Shown here: positions 8,369-16,814 of the stretch, in pieces
How positions within the stretch are numbered: position 1 is the stretch's first letter
How the letters are laid out: every line of letters starts with the position of its first letter
Source of the DNA: an uncultured Williamsia sp.
GTDB lineage: Bacteria > Actinomycetota > Actinomycetes > Mycobacteriales > Mycobacteriaceae
Assembly (NCBI RefSeq): GCF_947494875.1
Contig: NZ_CANLWM010000001.1
Span: forward strand, 992,001-1,056,000
Direction of reading: 5' to 3'
Length of the DNA: 64,000 bases
Program-made: the position numbers and the translations under genes
Notes under the pieces: model-generated
The model's database searches: none
The model's input: the letters and a program-made list of their open reading frames with translations, nothing else
Told to the model about the DNA's origin: nothing

Positions 8369-10009
8369 ATGACCGCACCCACCGCGCCCGCCCCCACGTG
8401 GACCGTCCGTCGGATCTGGCTGACCGTGGTCAGCTCGCTGGGACTGACGCTGGTGATGTCGTCGATGGTCGCCCTCAACACGGCCCTGCCGGACATGGCG
8501 GTCGACCTGTCGGCCACGCAGACACAACTGACCTGGATCATCGACGGCTACACGCTCGTCCTCGCGTGCCTTCTGCTTCCGGCGGGGGCACTCGGTGATC
8601 GGTTCGGGCGGCGCGGGGCGTTGATCGGCGGGCTCGTGGTCGTGACGCTCGCGTCGGTCATCCCGCTCGTCGTCGACGGTCCGACGGCCATCATCGTGTC
8701 GCGAGCTCTCGCGGGGGTCGGTGCAGCTTTCGTCATGCCGGCGACCCTCTCCCTGCTGACGACGGCGTTCTCCGACGCCGACCGCGTGAAGGCGGTCGGG
8801 GTGTGGGCCGGCGCCGCCGGCTCCGGCGCGGTCGTCGGGTTCCTCGGCAGCGGGATCCTGCTGCGCTACTTCGAGTGGCCGTCGATCTTCGTCGCGTTCG
8901 TCGTCGCCGGGGCGCTGCTCGCCGTCCTCGCGTGCACCGTGACCTCCTCGCGCGAGGAGGTCGCGGCCCCCTTCGACGTCGTCGGCGCGGTGCTCAGCGC
9001 GGCGGCCATCGCGGTGTTCGTGTTCGGTGTGCTCGAGGCCCCGCACCGAGGATGGTCGGACCCACTGGTGTGGGCGTCGATGGTGGCCGGTGTGGTCCTC
9101 GCGGCCGCGTTCACCGTCGTCGAACTGCGGCGCGAGCATCCCCTGCTCGACATGCACCTGTTCCGGCGCGCGGACTTCGCGACGGGCGCGTTCGTCGTGA
9201 CCGTCGTGTTCATGACGAACTTCGGCCTGTTCTTCGTCGTGATCCAGCAGTACCAACTGATGCTCGGGTACTCCCCGCTGCGGTCGGCGTTCGCGCTGAT
9301 GCCGATGGTGGTGCCGATCGTGCTGCTCAGCGTCTGCACCCACTGGTTCCTGCCGCGACTCGGCCTGCGGATCGTGGGGACGCTCGGATGTCTGCTCACC
9401 GGCGTCGGTCTGATCTGTCACCGCACCATCTCTGCGCAGTCCGGCTACTGGGCTACCACCTGGCCGCTGATCGCGGTCGCCGCGGGTGTCGGGTTGTGCG
9501 CGGCGGCCTGCACCCTCGCCATCAGTGCGGCGACACCGCGGGAGAAGCAGGGCGTGGCGTCGGCGGTCAACGACGTGACCCGGGAGATGGGCGCTGCCAT
9601 CGGCATCGCCCTGTCCGGGTCGATCCTCGCCGCCGGATACACCCACGCGCTGGTCGACCGCCTCGGGGGGGCTCCGGAGCAGGTGGTGGACGCGGCCCGG
9701 CAGTCTCTGGCCGCCGCGTTGACCGTTGCCCAGCGACTCGGGCCGCAGGGTGCACCGGTGGAGTCAGCGGCCCGGGACGCGTTCATCTCGGGCATGCACG
9801 ACTCGATGACGGTGCTCGGCATCGTGGCGATCGTCGGTGGGCTGCTCGTCGTCGTGTGGTCGCCGGGTCGCGACAACCGGCAGTTCCGATGGATCCGGGT
9901 CGCCCTGGCCCGTCATCGCGGTCACGACCCCCGCGCGGTCCGCGCTGCGTGGTCGGCGCCGATGTCGACCCGGGCGGTCGGGGAGGGGATGGATACCATC
10001 CCCCGATGA
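8369..10009 (+). CDS. MFS drug exporter, DHA2 (14-TMS) type
   Basis: A 546-aa integral membrane proton-drug antiporter. Hallmarks are WIIDGYTLVLACLLLPAGALGDRFGRR (loop 2-3 motif A), an ARALAGVGAAFVMPATLSLL-like motif C region and about 14 hydrophobic spans. The cytoplasmic C-terminus is long (about 60 residues, basic). A repressor-type inverted repeat overlaps its promoter. The stop overlaps the thioesterase start (ATGA), so the two are translationally coupled, which suggests a substrate linked to acyl-CoA or fatty-acid-like compounds. Confidence 0.88.
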   Translation: MTAPTAPAPTWTVRRIWLTVVSSLGLTLVMSSMVALNTALPDMAVDLSATQTQLTWIIDGYTLVLACLLLPAGALGDRFGRRGALIGGLVVVTLASVIPLVVDGPTAIIVSRALAGVGAAFVMPATLSLLTTAFSDADRVKAVGVWAGAAGSGAVVGFLGSGILLRYFEWPSIFVAFVVAGALLAVLACTVTSSREEVAAPFDVVGAVLSAAAIAVFVFGVLEAPHRGWSDPLVWASMVAGVVLAAAFTVVELRREHPLLDMHLFRRADFATGAFVVTVVFMTNFGLFFVVIQQYQLMLGYSPLRSAFALMPMVVPIVLLSVCTHWFLPRLGLRIVGTLGCLLTGVGLICHRTISAQSGYWATTWPLIAVAAGVGLCAAACTLAISAATPREKQGVASAVNDVTREMGAAIGIALSGSILAAGYTHALVDRLGGAPEQVVDAARQSLAAALTVAQRLGPQGAPVESAARDAFISGMHDSMTVLGIVAIVGGLLVVVWSPGRDNRQFRWIRVALARHRGHDPRAVRAAWSAPMSTRAVGEGMDTIPR

Positions 10010-10827
10010 CCACCGTCCCCACCTGGGTGAGCATCGCCGAGCAGTTCACGGACCCGGCCGAGACCCGTTTCGAGCTGGCTCCCGCCGCCGACCAGTCGTC
10101 GGACGAGCTGACCATGGAGATGCCGATCGGTCGCTGGCGGACCCCCGCGACCGGCGCGCTCAGCGCGGGTCTGCTCGCCATGCTGGTCGACTCCGCCGGC
10201 GGCACGGCCAACTTCCTGGCCTACGGCGCCGACCGTGTGACCGTCACGACCGAACTGTCCGTCGACCTCCTCGTGCCCCTGCCGTCCGGCCGGGTGGCGA
10301 GGTCCAGCGGGCGGACGGTGGCGCGCGACGGCGCGACGGCCATGGCCCGATCGACGATCACCGTCGACGGCGCCGAGGTCGGGCACGGGATCGTGCGGAC
10401 CGCGGCGCTCGGCGGGATGACCCCGCTCGACGGCCTGCCCGAGGACACCGTCGAGGGATCCGACCGCGACGACCTGGTCCGGATGCTCGGCCTCGGCGGG
10501 CCCGTCGACGGCGACCACGACGCGGTCGCCGCTCTCGCTGACCCGTGCCTGCAGAACGGTGTCGGCATCGTGCACGGCGGGATCATCGTCGCCGCCGCCG
10601 AGACGGTGGCAGCGGCGACGATGAACCGTTCGCGGGAGGTGTCGCTGGCGACGGGTTCCATCCGCGCAAACTACCTCCGCCCCATGGCCGTCGGGGGCGA
10701 GGCGCGCTACGAGGCGCGGATCCTCCGCGCCGGCCGGAGCACGGCGATCGTCGACGTGACCGCGGTCGGTGCCGACGGCAAGGCGGCGGCCGTCGTCCGG
10801 GTCACGGGGTACGCACCGGGCCGGTGA
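10006..10827 (+). CDS. Tandem hotdog acyl-CoA thioesterase (PaaI-like)
   Basis: 273 aa made of two hotdog domains. The first (about residues 45-140) contains GALSAGLLAMLVDSAGG. The second (about 170-270) contains NGVGIVHGGIIVAAAETVA, where the HGG segment is the classical hotdog catalytic/CoA-binding region. Such proteins hydrolyse acyl-CoA thioesters. The ATG at 10006 overlaps the exporter stop by 4 bp; much longer readings of this frame run back through the exporter gene and are shadows. It ends 4 bp from the convergent MerR gene. Confidence 0.8.
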   Translation: MTTVPTWVSIAEQFTDPAETRFELAPAADQSSDELTMEMPIGRWRTPATGALSAGLLAMLVDSAGGTANFLAYGADRVTVTTELSVDLLVPLPSGRVARSSGRTVARDGATAMARSTITVDGAEVGHGIVRTAALGGMTPLDGLPEDTVEGSDRDDLVRMLGLGGPVDGDHDAVAALADPCLQNGVGIVHGGIIVAAAETVAAATMNRSREVSLATGSIRANYLRPMAVGGEARYEARILRAGRSTAIVDVTAVGADGKAAAVVRVTGYAPGR

Positions 10828-10831
10828 CCGC

Positions 10832-11581
10832 TCAGGAGCGGTGCTCGTAGGCGGCGCCCACGAACTCCATCTGCTCCGTGGTCGGTCCCGCGAACATGGG
10901 TTGCGCGGTCTCGTCGGCCTGCAGCTCGGCGTTGTCGTGCGCGACCTGGTACAGCGATTCCTTCAGTCCCGGGTCGTTGCCGTGGAACTCCTCCAGCAAC
11001 CCCATCCACTCCACCGCGAGCGCGACCGCCCGCGGTGAGGAGGGATCGACGCCCTCGGCCATCGCCGCGTCGACCTCGGCCATCAGGCTCGGCCACCGGT
11101 TCTCGACCTGTGCGATGCGCTCGTCGCCGACGGTCTCCCGTCGGCGGGCGAGCTCACCCATCTGATCGGCGTCGAAATACTTCGCCATCGTCTCGTCCAT
11201 CGTCGTCACCTCTCGGATCACGTCGAGGAGATCCGACGACGACGTCGACCGCACGCCGGACAGGCTCGCGCCGATCCTCGCCCGCACCGACTGGAGGGCC
11301 GAGATCTGCTCGGCCAACAGGCGGTCGTGGGCGCGCAGCGTCGACTCCAACGACGACGTGTCCTCGAGCACCTCGGCGATGCGGTCGAGCGGCAGACCGA
11401 GGTGGCGCAGCGCGATCACCCGGTAGAGCCGCTCGACGTCGGAGTCGTCGTAGAGCCGATAGCCCGCGGCCGTGCGGTGGGACGGTCGTACCAGGCCGAG
11501 CTCGTCGTAGTGGTGCAGTGTGCGCACCGTCAGACCTGTCAGCTCGGCCAGGCGACCCACCCGCAGCATGCCGTCCGTCAT
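10832..11581 (-). CDS. TipAL-type MerR-family regulator
   Basis: 249 aa. The N-terminal MerR winged helix (LRVGRLAELTGLTVRTLHHYDELGL) is followed by a coiled-coil dimerisation helix (about 80-115) and a C-terminal TipAS-like antibiotic-recognition domain of about 120 residues (from MDETMAKYFDADQMGELARRRE). TipAL proteins bind thiopeptides or other drugs and activate resistance genes by untwisting a 19-bp promoter spacer. Its own promoter has that architecture (11622-11652). Probable targets are itself and possibly nearby exporters. Confidence 0.87.
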   Translation of the reverse strand: MTDGMLRVGRLAELTGLTVRTLHHYDELGLVRPSHRTAAGYRLYDDSDVERLYRVIALRHLGLPLDRIAEVLEDTSSLESTLRAHDRLLAEQISALQSVRARIGASLSGVRSTSSSDLLDVIREVTTMDETMAKYFDADQMGELARRRETVGDERIAQVENRWPSLMAEVDAAMAEGVDPSSPRAVALAVEWMGLLEEFHGNDPGLKESLYQVAHDNAELQADETAQPMFAGPTTEQMEFVGAAYEHRS

Positions 11582-11621
11582 CGGAACTCCTCACCCGACG
11601 CACCGTGCGCCGGTGACGACC

Positions 11622-11652
11622 ATGCTCGAGCCCCACGCTGCGTGAGGGTCAA
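11622..11652 (-). promoter_or_regulatory. MerR-type promoter/operator with 19-bp spacer
   Basis: On the minus strand, TTGACC (11652-11647) and GAGCAT (11627-11622) flank a 19-nt spacer that holds an interrupted dyad (CTCACGC-A-GCGTGGGG-like). This over-long spacer with a central dyad is the hallmark of MerR-activated promoters and lies about 40 bp upstream of the TipAL-like gene, implying autoregulation. Confidence 0.6.
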
Positions 11653-11658
11653 GACCGA

Positions 11659-12081
11659 TCAGTAGATGAGTTTGCCGACCTCGGTGGGGCAGTACGCGGT
11701 GACCGCGGCGCGGACGAAGCCCTTGGCCTTGGACTCGTCGCCGTTGTACTTGTCCTTCACGTCGTTGCCGGCGTCCGCGGCGCTCTTGCCGTCGTTCAGG
11801 CTCGAACACACGTCACGCGCCTCGGAGGTCATGTCGGAGTCGTCGCCGAACTTCAGGTTGCCCACACCGAGAGCGCCGATGAAGGCGCTGTCGCGGGCGG
11901 CAGACGCCGCGTCGCCCACCGCGTTCGCCGCGCTCGAGGCGGCGCCACCGATCGAGTCCGCGGCACGCGAGGCCGACTGCGACGCGGTGTCGGCGGAACT
12001 CGGGGAGCTGGAGTCGGAGTCGGAACACCCCGCCAGGACCAGTGCTCCTGCCGCGATCGCCGCGAAAACCAGCTTCTTCAT
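11659..12081 (-). CDS. DUF732-like secreted lipoprotein
   Basis: 140 aa. A short basic start (MKKL), a hydrophobic segment and the lipobox VLAGC (Cys19) give a type II signal peptide, so the protein is probably lipid-anchored at the outer face of the plasma membrane. A Ser/Asp/Ala-rich linker follows, then a small domain with two Cys (DVCSSLNDG and TAYCPTEVG) as in mycobacterial DUF732 proteins, which usually form a disulfide. The start at 12081 is chosen for the signal peptide; the upstream in-frame extension lacks coding character. Function unknown. Confidence 0.75.
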   Translation of the reverse strand: MKKLVFAAIAAGALVLAGCSDSDSSSPSSADTASQSASRAADSIGGAASSAANAVGDAASAARDSAFIGALGVGNLKFGDDSDMTSEARDVCSSLNDGKSAADAGNDVKDKYNGDESKAKGFVRAAVTAYCPTEVGKLIY

Positions 12082-12214
12082 GCCGCCCTCTTCCTCCACC
12101 GTCGACGCCTGCCGTCGAGCGTGTCCAGTATGGCCGGAACGCAGGGACCACCGGACCGACATCGCACATCGGTCATCGCGGCGAAGGATCGTCGAGAAAA
12201 ATTGTCGTCGACGA

Positions 12215-12241
12215 TGTCGAGAACCGTGCGACGGTGACGTC
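12215..12241 (+). promoter_or_regulatory. Candidate ECF42-type sigma promoter
   Basis: TGTCGA (12215-12220), 17 nt, then CGTC (12238-12241), about 50 bp upstream of the DGPF/ECF gene pair. My recollection of the published ECF42 group is a TGTCGA -35 and CG(A/T)C -10 upstream of DGPF-protein genes. The match implies that the sigma factor encoded downstream activates its own operon. Confidence 0.5.
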
Positions 12242-12292
12242 CCAGGGGTACGAGCGACGCACCGGCGTCGCGACGAACGCGAGGAGACAACC

Positions 12293-12700
12293 GTGAAGTA
12301 CCTGATGCTCAAGCACTACCGCGGCGGCCCGACCCCCGGATTCCGCGGCGCACCGATGGATCGGTGGACACCGGAGGAGGTCGATGCCCACATGCAGTTC
12401 ATGCGGGACTTCGCCGACTCGCTGAAGGAGACCGGCGAGTTCGTCGACGCGCAGGCGCTCTCGCCCGAGGGGACCTTCGTGCGCCACGACGGCCCCGGAC
12501 GCCCGCCGGTGACAGACGGGCCGTTCGCGGAGACCAAGGACCTGATCGCGGGCTGGATGGTGATCGACGTCGACTCCTACGACCGCGCGCTCGAACTGGC
12601 GGGCGAGCTCTCGGCGGCGCCCGGTGCCGGCGGTGAGCCGATCCACGAGTGGCTCGAGCTGCGGCCGTTCCTCGAGATGCCTCCGGTGATGACCGACTGA
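12293..12700 (+). CDS. YCII-related DGPF-domain protein
   Basis: A 135-aa single-domain protein starting MKYLMLKHYRGG, with the family motif DGPFAETKDLIAGWMVIDVDS (about residues 75-95). DGPF proteins are ferredoxin-like YCII-fold proteins, often genetically linked to ECF42 sigma factors; their chemistry is not established. The GTG at 12293 follows GAGGAGA; longer in-frame readings run into the divergent lipoprotein region. It lies 4 bp upstream of the sigma gene, so the two form an operon. Confidence 0.85.
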   Translation: MKYLMLKHYRGGPTPGFRGAPMDRWTPEEVDAHMQFMRDFADSLKETGEFVDAQALSPEGTFVRHDGPGRPPVTDGPFAETKDLIAGWMVIDVDSYDRALELAGELSAAPGAGGEPIHEWLELRPFLEMPPVMTD

Positions 12701-12704
12701 GAGC

Positions 12705-13853
12705 ATGACCGTGGTCGACGACGTGGAGTTGCGGGCCCTGGTGCCCGCGGTGATCGGCGTCCTCGTCCGGCGCGGCGCAGACTTCGCGTCGGCCGAGGAC
12801 GCCGTGCAGGAGGCGCTGGTCACCGCGCTCGCATCCTGGCCCGACGACCCACCACGGGACCCGCGGGCATGGCTCACCACGGTCGCGTGGAGGTCGTTCC
12901 TCGACGCCGTGCGGTCGGAGTCGGCACGGCGACGACGCGAGGACACGGTGTCGCTGGAACCGGAGCCGGGACCTGTTGCGGCACGCGACGACTCGCTCGA
13001 CCTGTACCTGCTGTGCGCTCACCCGGACCTGACGCCGGCGTCGGCTGTCGCACTGACCCTGCGCGCCGTCGGCGGGCTGACCACCCGACAGATCGCCGAG
13101 GCGTACATGGTCCCGGAGACGACCATGGCGCAGCGGATCAGTCGCGCGAAGAAGACGGTGAGCCGGCTGCGTCTCGGCGGGCCCAGTGACCTGGGCACCG
13201 TGCTCCGGGTCCTGTACCTCGTCTACAACGAGGGGTACGGCGGTGACGTCGACCTCGAGGCGGAGGCGATCCGACTCACCCGCATGCTGGCCGCGATGAC
13301 CGACGACCCCGAGGTCGCGGGTCTGCTGGCTCTGATGCTGCTGCACCACGCCCGGCGAGCGTCGCGGACAGGGCGGAACGGACAGCTGATCCCGCTGGAC
13401 CGCCAGGACCGCAGCCGGTGGGACACCGCGCTGATCACCGAGGGCGTCGACATCCTGCAGACCGCGCTCGCACGGGATCGACTGGGGGAGTACCAAGCTC
13501 AGGCGGCGATCGCCGCTCTGCACGCCGACGCGTCCTCCGCCGACGAGACCGACTGGGTGCAGATCGTCGAGTGGTACGACGAGCTCGTCGCCCTCACCGA
13601 CAGCCCCGTCGCCCGGCTCAACCGGGCGGTCGCGGTCGCGCAGGCGGACGGTCCCCGGGCCGGGTTCGCCGCGCTCGCCGACCTCGACCCGGAGTTGCCC
13701 CGCCACGTCGCGGTGCGCGCACACCTCACCGAGATGGCGGGCGACCTCGTCGCAGCGGGGGATCTCTACACGGCTGCTGCCGCGTCGGCGTCGTCGGTGG
13801 CCGAACGCGATCACCTGATCCGGGAGGCCGCGCGCGTGCGATCGCTCAGTTGA
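12705..13853 (+). CDS. ECF42-type RNA polymerase sigma factor with C-terminal TPR-like extension
   Basis: 382 aa, twice the length of a normal ECF sigma. Region 2 covers about residues 10-75 (DFASAEDAVQEALVTAL...WLTTVAWR) and region 4 about 105-155 (GGLTTRQIAEAYMVPETTMAQRISRAKK). A 200-residue helical extension follows (YNEGYGGDV, LLALMLLHHARR, QAAIAALHA, the last near residue 270). This extension and the adjacent DGPF gene define ECF42. No anti-sigma factor is adjacent, in keeping with the extension serving as an intramolecular control element. It overlaps the convergent DUF1345 gene by 8 bp. Confidence 0.88.
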   Translation: MTVVDDVELRALVPAVIGVLVRRGADFASAEDAVQEALVTALASWPDDPPRDPRAWLTTVAWRSFLDAVRSESARRRREDTVSLEPEPGPVAARDDSLDLYLLCAHPDLTPASAVALTLRAVGGLTTRQIAEAYMVPETTMAQRISRAKKTVSRLRLGGPSDLGTVLRVLYLVYNEGYGGDVDLEAEAIRLTRMLAAMTDDPEVAGLLALMLLHHARRASRTGRNGQLIPLDRQDRSRWDTALITEGVDILQTALARDRLGEYQAQAAIAALHADASSADETDWVQIVEWYDELVALTDSPVARLNRAVAVAQADGPRAGFAALADLDPELPRHVAVRAHLTEMAGDLVAAGDLYTAAAASASSVAERDHLIREAARVRSLS

Positions 13854-14547
13854 GGATGTTGATCGCCCGGGCGAGCACCATGGCGACCGTCGCCAGCGCG
13901 ATCACCGACTGCACCATCATCGCGAGCTTCGCCCAGCGGGTCATCGGCATGGTGTCGGTCGGGCTGAACGCCGTGGCGTTGGTGAACGACACGTAGAGAT
14001 AGTCGGCGAAGCGGGGTTCCCAGTCCGGAGGCGACATCTCGGGTGTTGCCATCTGGGGGAACAGGAAGTCGGGGTGTTCGCGGATCCCGGCAGCCCGCGC
14101 GGCGGGTCCACCGCGATCGAGATCCCAGTACCAGAGACCGAACACGATGATGTTCGTCAGGTAGATCGCGCCGCCGGTCGCCAGCAGCTCCGGCGCCTTC
14201 GCGTGATGCGACGACGACACGATGTCGACGACCAGTCGGACCGCGGAGTACGCGTTGGCCAGACTCGCGACGGCGATGAGGCCGAGGCTGATCGCGCGGA
14301 TCGGGCGGGTGCCCCTCTCGATGCGCAACGGGTTGGACACCACCAGCGTCACCAACAGGACCGCCTCGACAGCCGGCAGCAGCCACCGCGAGGACAGGTT
14401 GAGCCGCTCGGGCAGCGCGAGTTGCAGGGCGATGACCGCGACGATCGCCAGCGCCGCCGCCCACCGCGGCTCGCCCGCGGTGATCCGTCGCCACGCGGGC
14501 AGCGCGTCGTGCTCGACTCGGCGAAAGGGGCGCTCGGATGAGGACAT
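13846..14547 (-). CDS. DUF1345 integral membrane protein
   Basis: 233 aa with about five hydrophobic segments (AALAIVAVIALQLAL, LLPAVEAVLLVTLVV, AISLGLIAVASLANAYSAV, LATGGAIYLTNIIVFGLWYW, and a C-terminal LAMMVQSVIALATVAMVLA). The DYLYVSFTNATAFSPTDTMP segment resembles the ion-channel pore-loop-like region typical of DUF1345 proteins. The function is undetermined; a channel or membrane-stress role is only suggested. It overlaps the sigma-factor gene by 8 bp, tail to tail. Confidence 0.75.
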   Translation of the reverse strand: MSSSERPFRRVEHDALPAWRRITAGEPRWAAALAIVAVIALQLALPERLNLSSRWLLPAVEAVLLVTLVVSNPLRIERGTRPIRAISLGLIAVASLANAYSAVRLVVDIVSSSHHAKAPELLATGGAIYLTNIIVFGLWYWDLDRGGPAARAAGIREHPDFLFPQMATPEMSPPDWEPRFADYLYVSFTNATAFSPTDTMPMTRWAKLAMMVQSVIALATVAMVLARAINILN

Positions 14548-14655
14548 GCCGAGATTGTGCCGGGGAAGTCTGCGTGAATTCCTCTATTTAGGACCGAAAC
14601 CGTCCGGAATGCGAACCATGATCGAGATGTCCCGCCGAACGATTCAGGAGAAGCC

Positions 14656-15219
14656 ATGACCGAGACAACGACCGACGACGGCCGCGCCGAACTGCTCGCC
14701 GAACTCGCGCTCGCCCGCGACGTCATCATCGGCACCACCGAGGGGCTCACCGACGAGCAGCTGGGCGAGCGCCCGACCGCGAGTGCGCTCTGTCTCGGCG
14801 GGCTCATCAAGCACGTCGCATCGACGGAGGCCGCCTGGGGACGGTTCGTCGTCGAAGGCACGTCCGCGATGGCCACGGACCTGCCGGAAGGCGTCACGTG
14901 GGAAGACATCTTCAGCGGCACCGCACACACCTGGCCGCAGTGGGCGATCGACCGTCAGAACGACTTCCAGATGCTCGAGGGCGACACCCGCGAGTCGATC
15001 GTCGAGCACTACCGCAACGTCGCGGTGCGGACCGAGGAGATCATCGCCGGCGTCGCCGACCTGTCGCGGACCACGCCGCTCCCCGAGGCGCCCTGGAACG
15101 AGCCCGGCGCGTCCCACAGCGTCCGCCGCGTCCTGATCCACCTCGTCGCCGAGACCTCCCAGCACGCCGGGCACGCCGAGATCATCCGCGAGAGCATCGA
15201 CGGTCGCACGACGATGTGA
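14656..15219 (+). CDS. DinB-superfamily (DUF664-like) protein
   Basis: A 187-aa four-helix-bundle protein. Metal-binding His are suggested by LIKHVASTEAAW (about residue 54) and the late HLVAETSQHAGHAEIIRE segment (about 158-175), the classical three-His DinB/YfiT arrangement. Members include thiol-dependent S-transferases using mycothiol or bacillithiol; in a mycothiol-producing actinobacterium, mycothiol-dependent detoxification is reasonable but unproven. The ATG at 14656 follows AGGAGAAGCC. A DHA2 exporter lies immediately downstream. Confidence 0.8.
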   Translation: MTETTTDDGRAELLAELALARDVIIGTTEGLTDEQLGERPTASALCLGGLIKHVASTEAAWGRFVVEGTSAMATDLPEGVTWEDIFSGTAHTWPQWAIDRQNDFQMLEGDTRESIVEHYRNVAVRTEEIIAGVADLSRTTPLPEAPWNEPGASHSVRRVLIHLVAETSQHAGHAEIIRESIDGRTTM

Positions 15220-15296
15220 GGGGGCGAGCCGGGCCGGACTGGACGATCTGCCCAGTTTCGGGAAGCCCGGATCGAACATCGGTGTTGGACACGCTC

Positions 15297-16769
15297 ATGG
15301 CCACCCAGACCCCACCCGCCGCGACGGAGGAGTTCCAGCCCGACCCGAAGCGGTGGACGGCGCTGGCAGTCTGCCTCGTCGTCGGCTTCATGACCTTGCT
15401 GGACGTGTCGATCGTCAACGTCGCGCTGCCCTCCATCGAGAAGGGCATCGGCGCGACGTCGGCGGACCTGTCGTGGGTGGTGTCGGGCTACGCGCTGGCG
15501 TTCGGTCTGTTCCTCGTCCCGGCCGGACGGATCGGCGACGCCCGCGGCCGCAAGGTGACGTTCATCGTCGGGCTGGTGCTGTTCGTCGCTGCCTCGGCGG
15601 CGTGTGGCCTCGCGGCCGGGCCGCTCACACTCGTGATCGCCCGACTCGTCCAGGGCGTCGCGGGCGGCATCCTCAGCCCGCAGGTCTCAGGCCTCATCCA
15701 GCAGCTGTTCCGCGGTGCCGAGCGCGCCAAGGCGTTCGGCCTGTTCGCCGCGACCATCGGCATCTCGACGGCGGTCGGCCCGCTGCTCGGCGGGGTCCTC
15801 ATCCAACTCGGCGGCGAGCAGCACGGGTGGCGCTACGTCTTCATGGTCAACGTGCCGATCGGCGTGGTCGCTTTCATCGCTGCCATCAAGCTGTTGCCGT
15901 CGGAGCCGAAGGAGGCGCGGCAGCCATTGAAGATGTCCTCGTTCGACCCGCTCGGTGTGGTGCTGCTCGGGCTCGGCGTGGTCGCCGTGATGCTGCCGCT
16001 GGTGCAGGAGCAGCAGTGGAAGGGGTCGGCGAAGTGGTTGCTGCTGATCGTCGCCGCCGTGTTCCTGGGCGCGTTCTTCCTCTGGGAGCGCCGACAGGGT
16101 CAGCGTGACCAGCAGCAGCTCGTCGACCTCTCGCTGTTCCGCATCCGGTCGTACTCACTCGGCTGCATCATCGGCATGGTCTACTTCGCCGGGTTCACGA
16201 CGATCTTCTTCATCTACACGCTGTATGTGCAACAGGGGCTGGGCTATTCGGCCCTCGCCGCGGGCCTCGCGGTGACGCCGTTCGCGGTCGGGTCGGCGGT
16301 GTCCGCGCGGATCGGTGGCGCGATCGTCGGTCGATTCGGCCGCAGCCTCGTCGCCGTCGGCTTGTTGATGGTCGCCATCGGGATGGTCGGTGCCGTCGTC
16401 GCATCGCTGTTCGTGCCGGGTCACGGCGTCGGCTGGGCGGCTGCCTTCCCGCTGCTGATCGCCGGTCTCGGTTCGGGTTTCGTCATCTCGCCCAACATCA
16501 CCCTCACCCTCGACGAGGTGCCGGTGAAGCGTGCCGGCATCGCCGGTGGCGTGCTGCAGACCGGTCAGCGCATCGGATCCGCGGCCGGTATCGCGCTCGT
16601 CGGAGCAGTGTTCTTCGCCCGCGTCGCCGACAACCCCCGCGACTGGGCACCCGCCTTCCAGGTCGGACTCTCCGTCGCGGCGGCCCTCGTCACCGTCGGC
16701 CTCGTCATCGCGATCGTCGACGCCGTCACCGCGCGCAGCAGGGAATCCCGCGAGGCCGTCTCCGCGTGA
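15297..16769 (+). CDS. MFS drug exporter, DHA2 (14-TMS) type
   Basis: 490 aa with 13-14 predicted spans. It has WVVSGYALAFGLFLVPAGRIGDARGRK (motif A), ARLVQGVAGGILSPQVSGLIQ (motif C region) and an N-terminal LDVSIVNVALPSI (motif D1) typical of EmrB/QacA-type exporters. The start is taken at ATG 15297; a GTG at 15282 adds five residues and there is no clear ribosome site for either. It follows the DinB gene and ends at a strong hairpin terminator. Confidence 0.85.
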   Translation: MATQTPPAATEEFQPDPKRWTALAVCLVVGFMTLLDVSIVNVALPSIEKGIGATSADLSWVVSGYALAFGLFLVPAGRIGDARGRKVTFIVGLVLFVAASAACGLAAGPLTLVIARLVQGVAGGILSPQVSGLIQQLFRGAERAKAFGLFAATIGISTAVGPLLGGVLIQLGGEQHGWRYVFMVNVPIGVVAFIAAIKLLPSEPKEARQPLKMSSFDPLGVVLLGLGVVAVMLPLVQEQQWKGSAKWLLLIVAAVFLGAFFLWERRQGQRDQQQLVDLSLFRIRSYSLGCIIGMVYFAGFTTIFFIYTLYVQQGLGYSALAAGLAVTPFAVGSAVSARIGGAIVGRFGRSLVAVGLLMVAIGMVGAVVASLFVPGHGVGWAAAFPLLIAGLGSGFVISPNITLTLDEVPVKRAGIAGGVLQTGQRIGSAAGIALVGAVFFARVADNPRDWAPAFQVGLSVAAALVTVGLVIAIVDAVTARSRESREAVSA

Positions 16770-16772
16770 TCC

Positions 16773-16809
16773 GTAGCAGTTCGTGTCGTCCGACGACACG
16801 AACTGCTAC
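16773..16809. terminator. Bidirectional terminator hairpin, perfect 17-bp stem
   Basis: GTAGCAGTTCGTGTCGT (16773-16789) is followed by a 3-nt loop (CCG) and its exact reverse complement (16793-16809). It lies 3 bp after the exporter stop and 5 bp before the convergent lipoprotein stop, so it can terminate both transcripts. There is no U-tract, which is usual in actinobacteria. Confidence 0.85.
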
Positions 16810-16814
16810 AGGGA

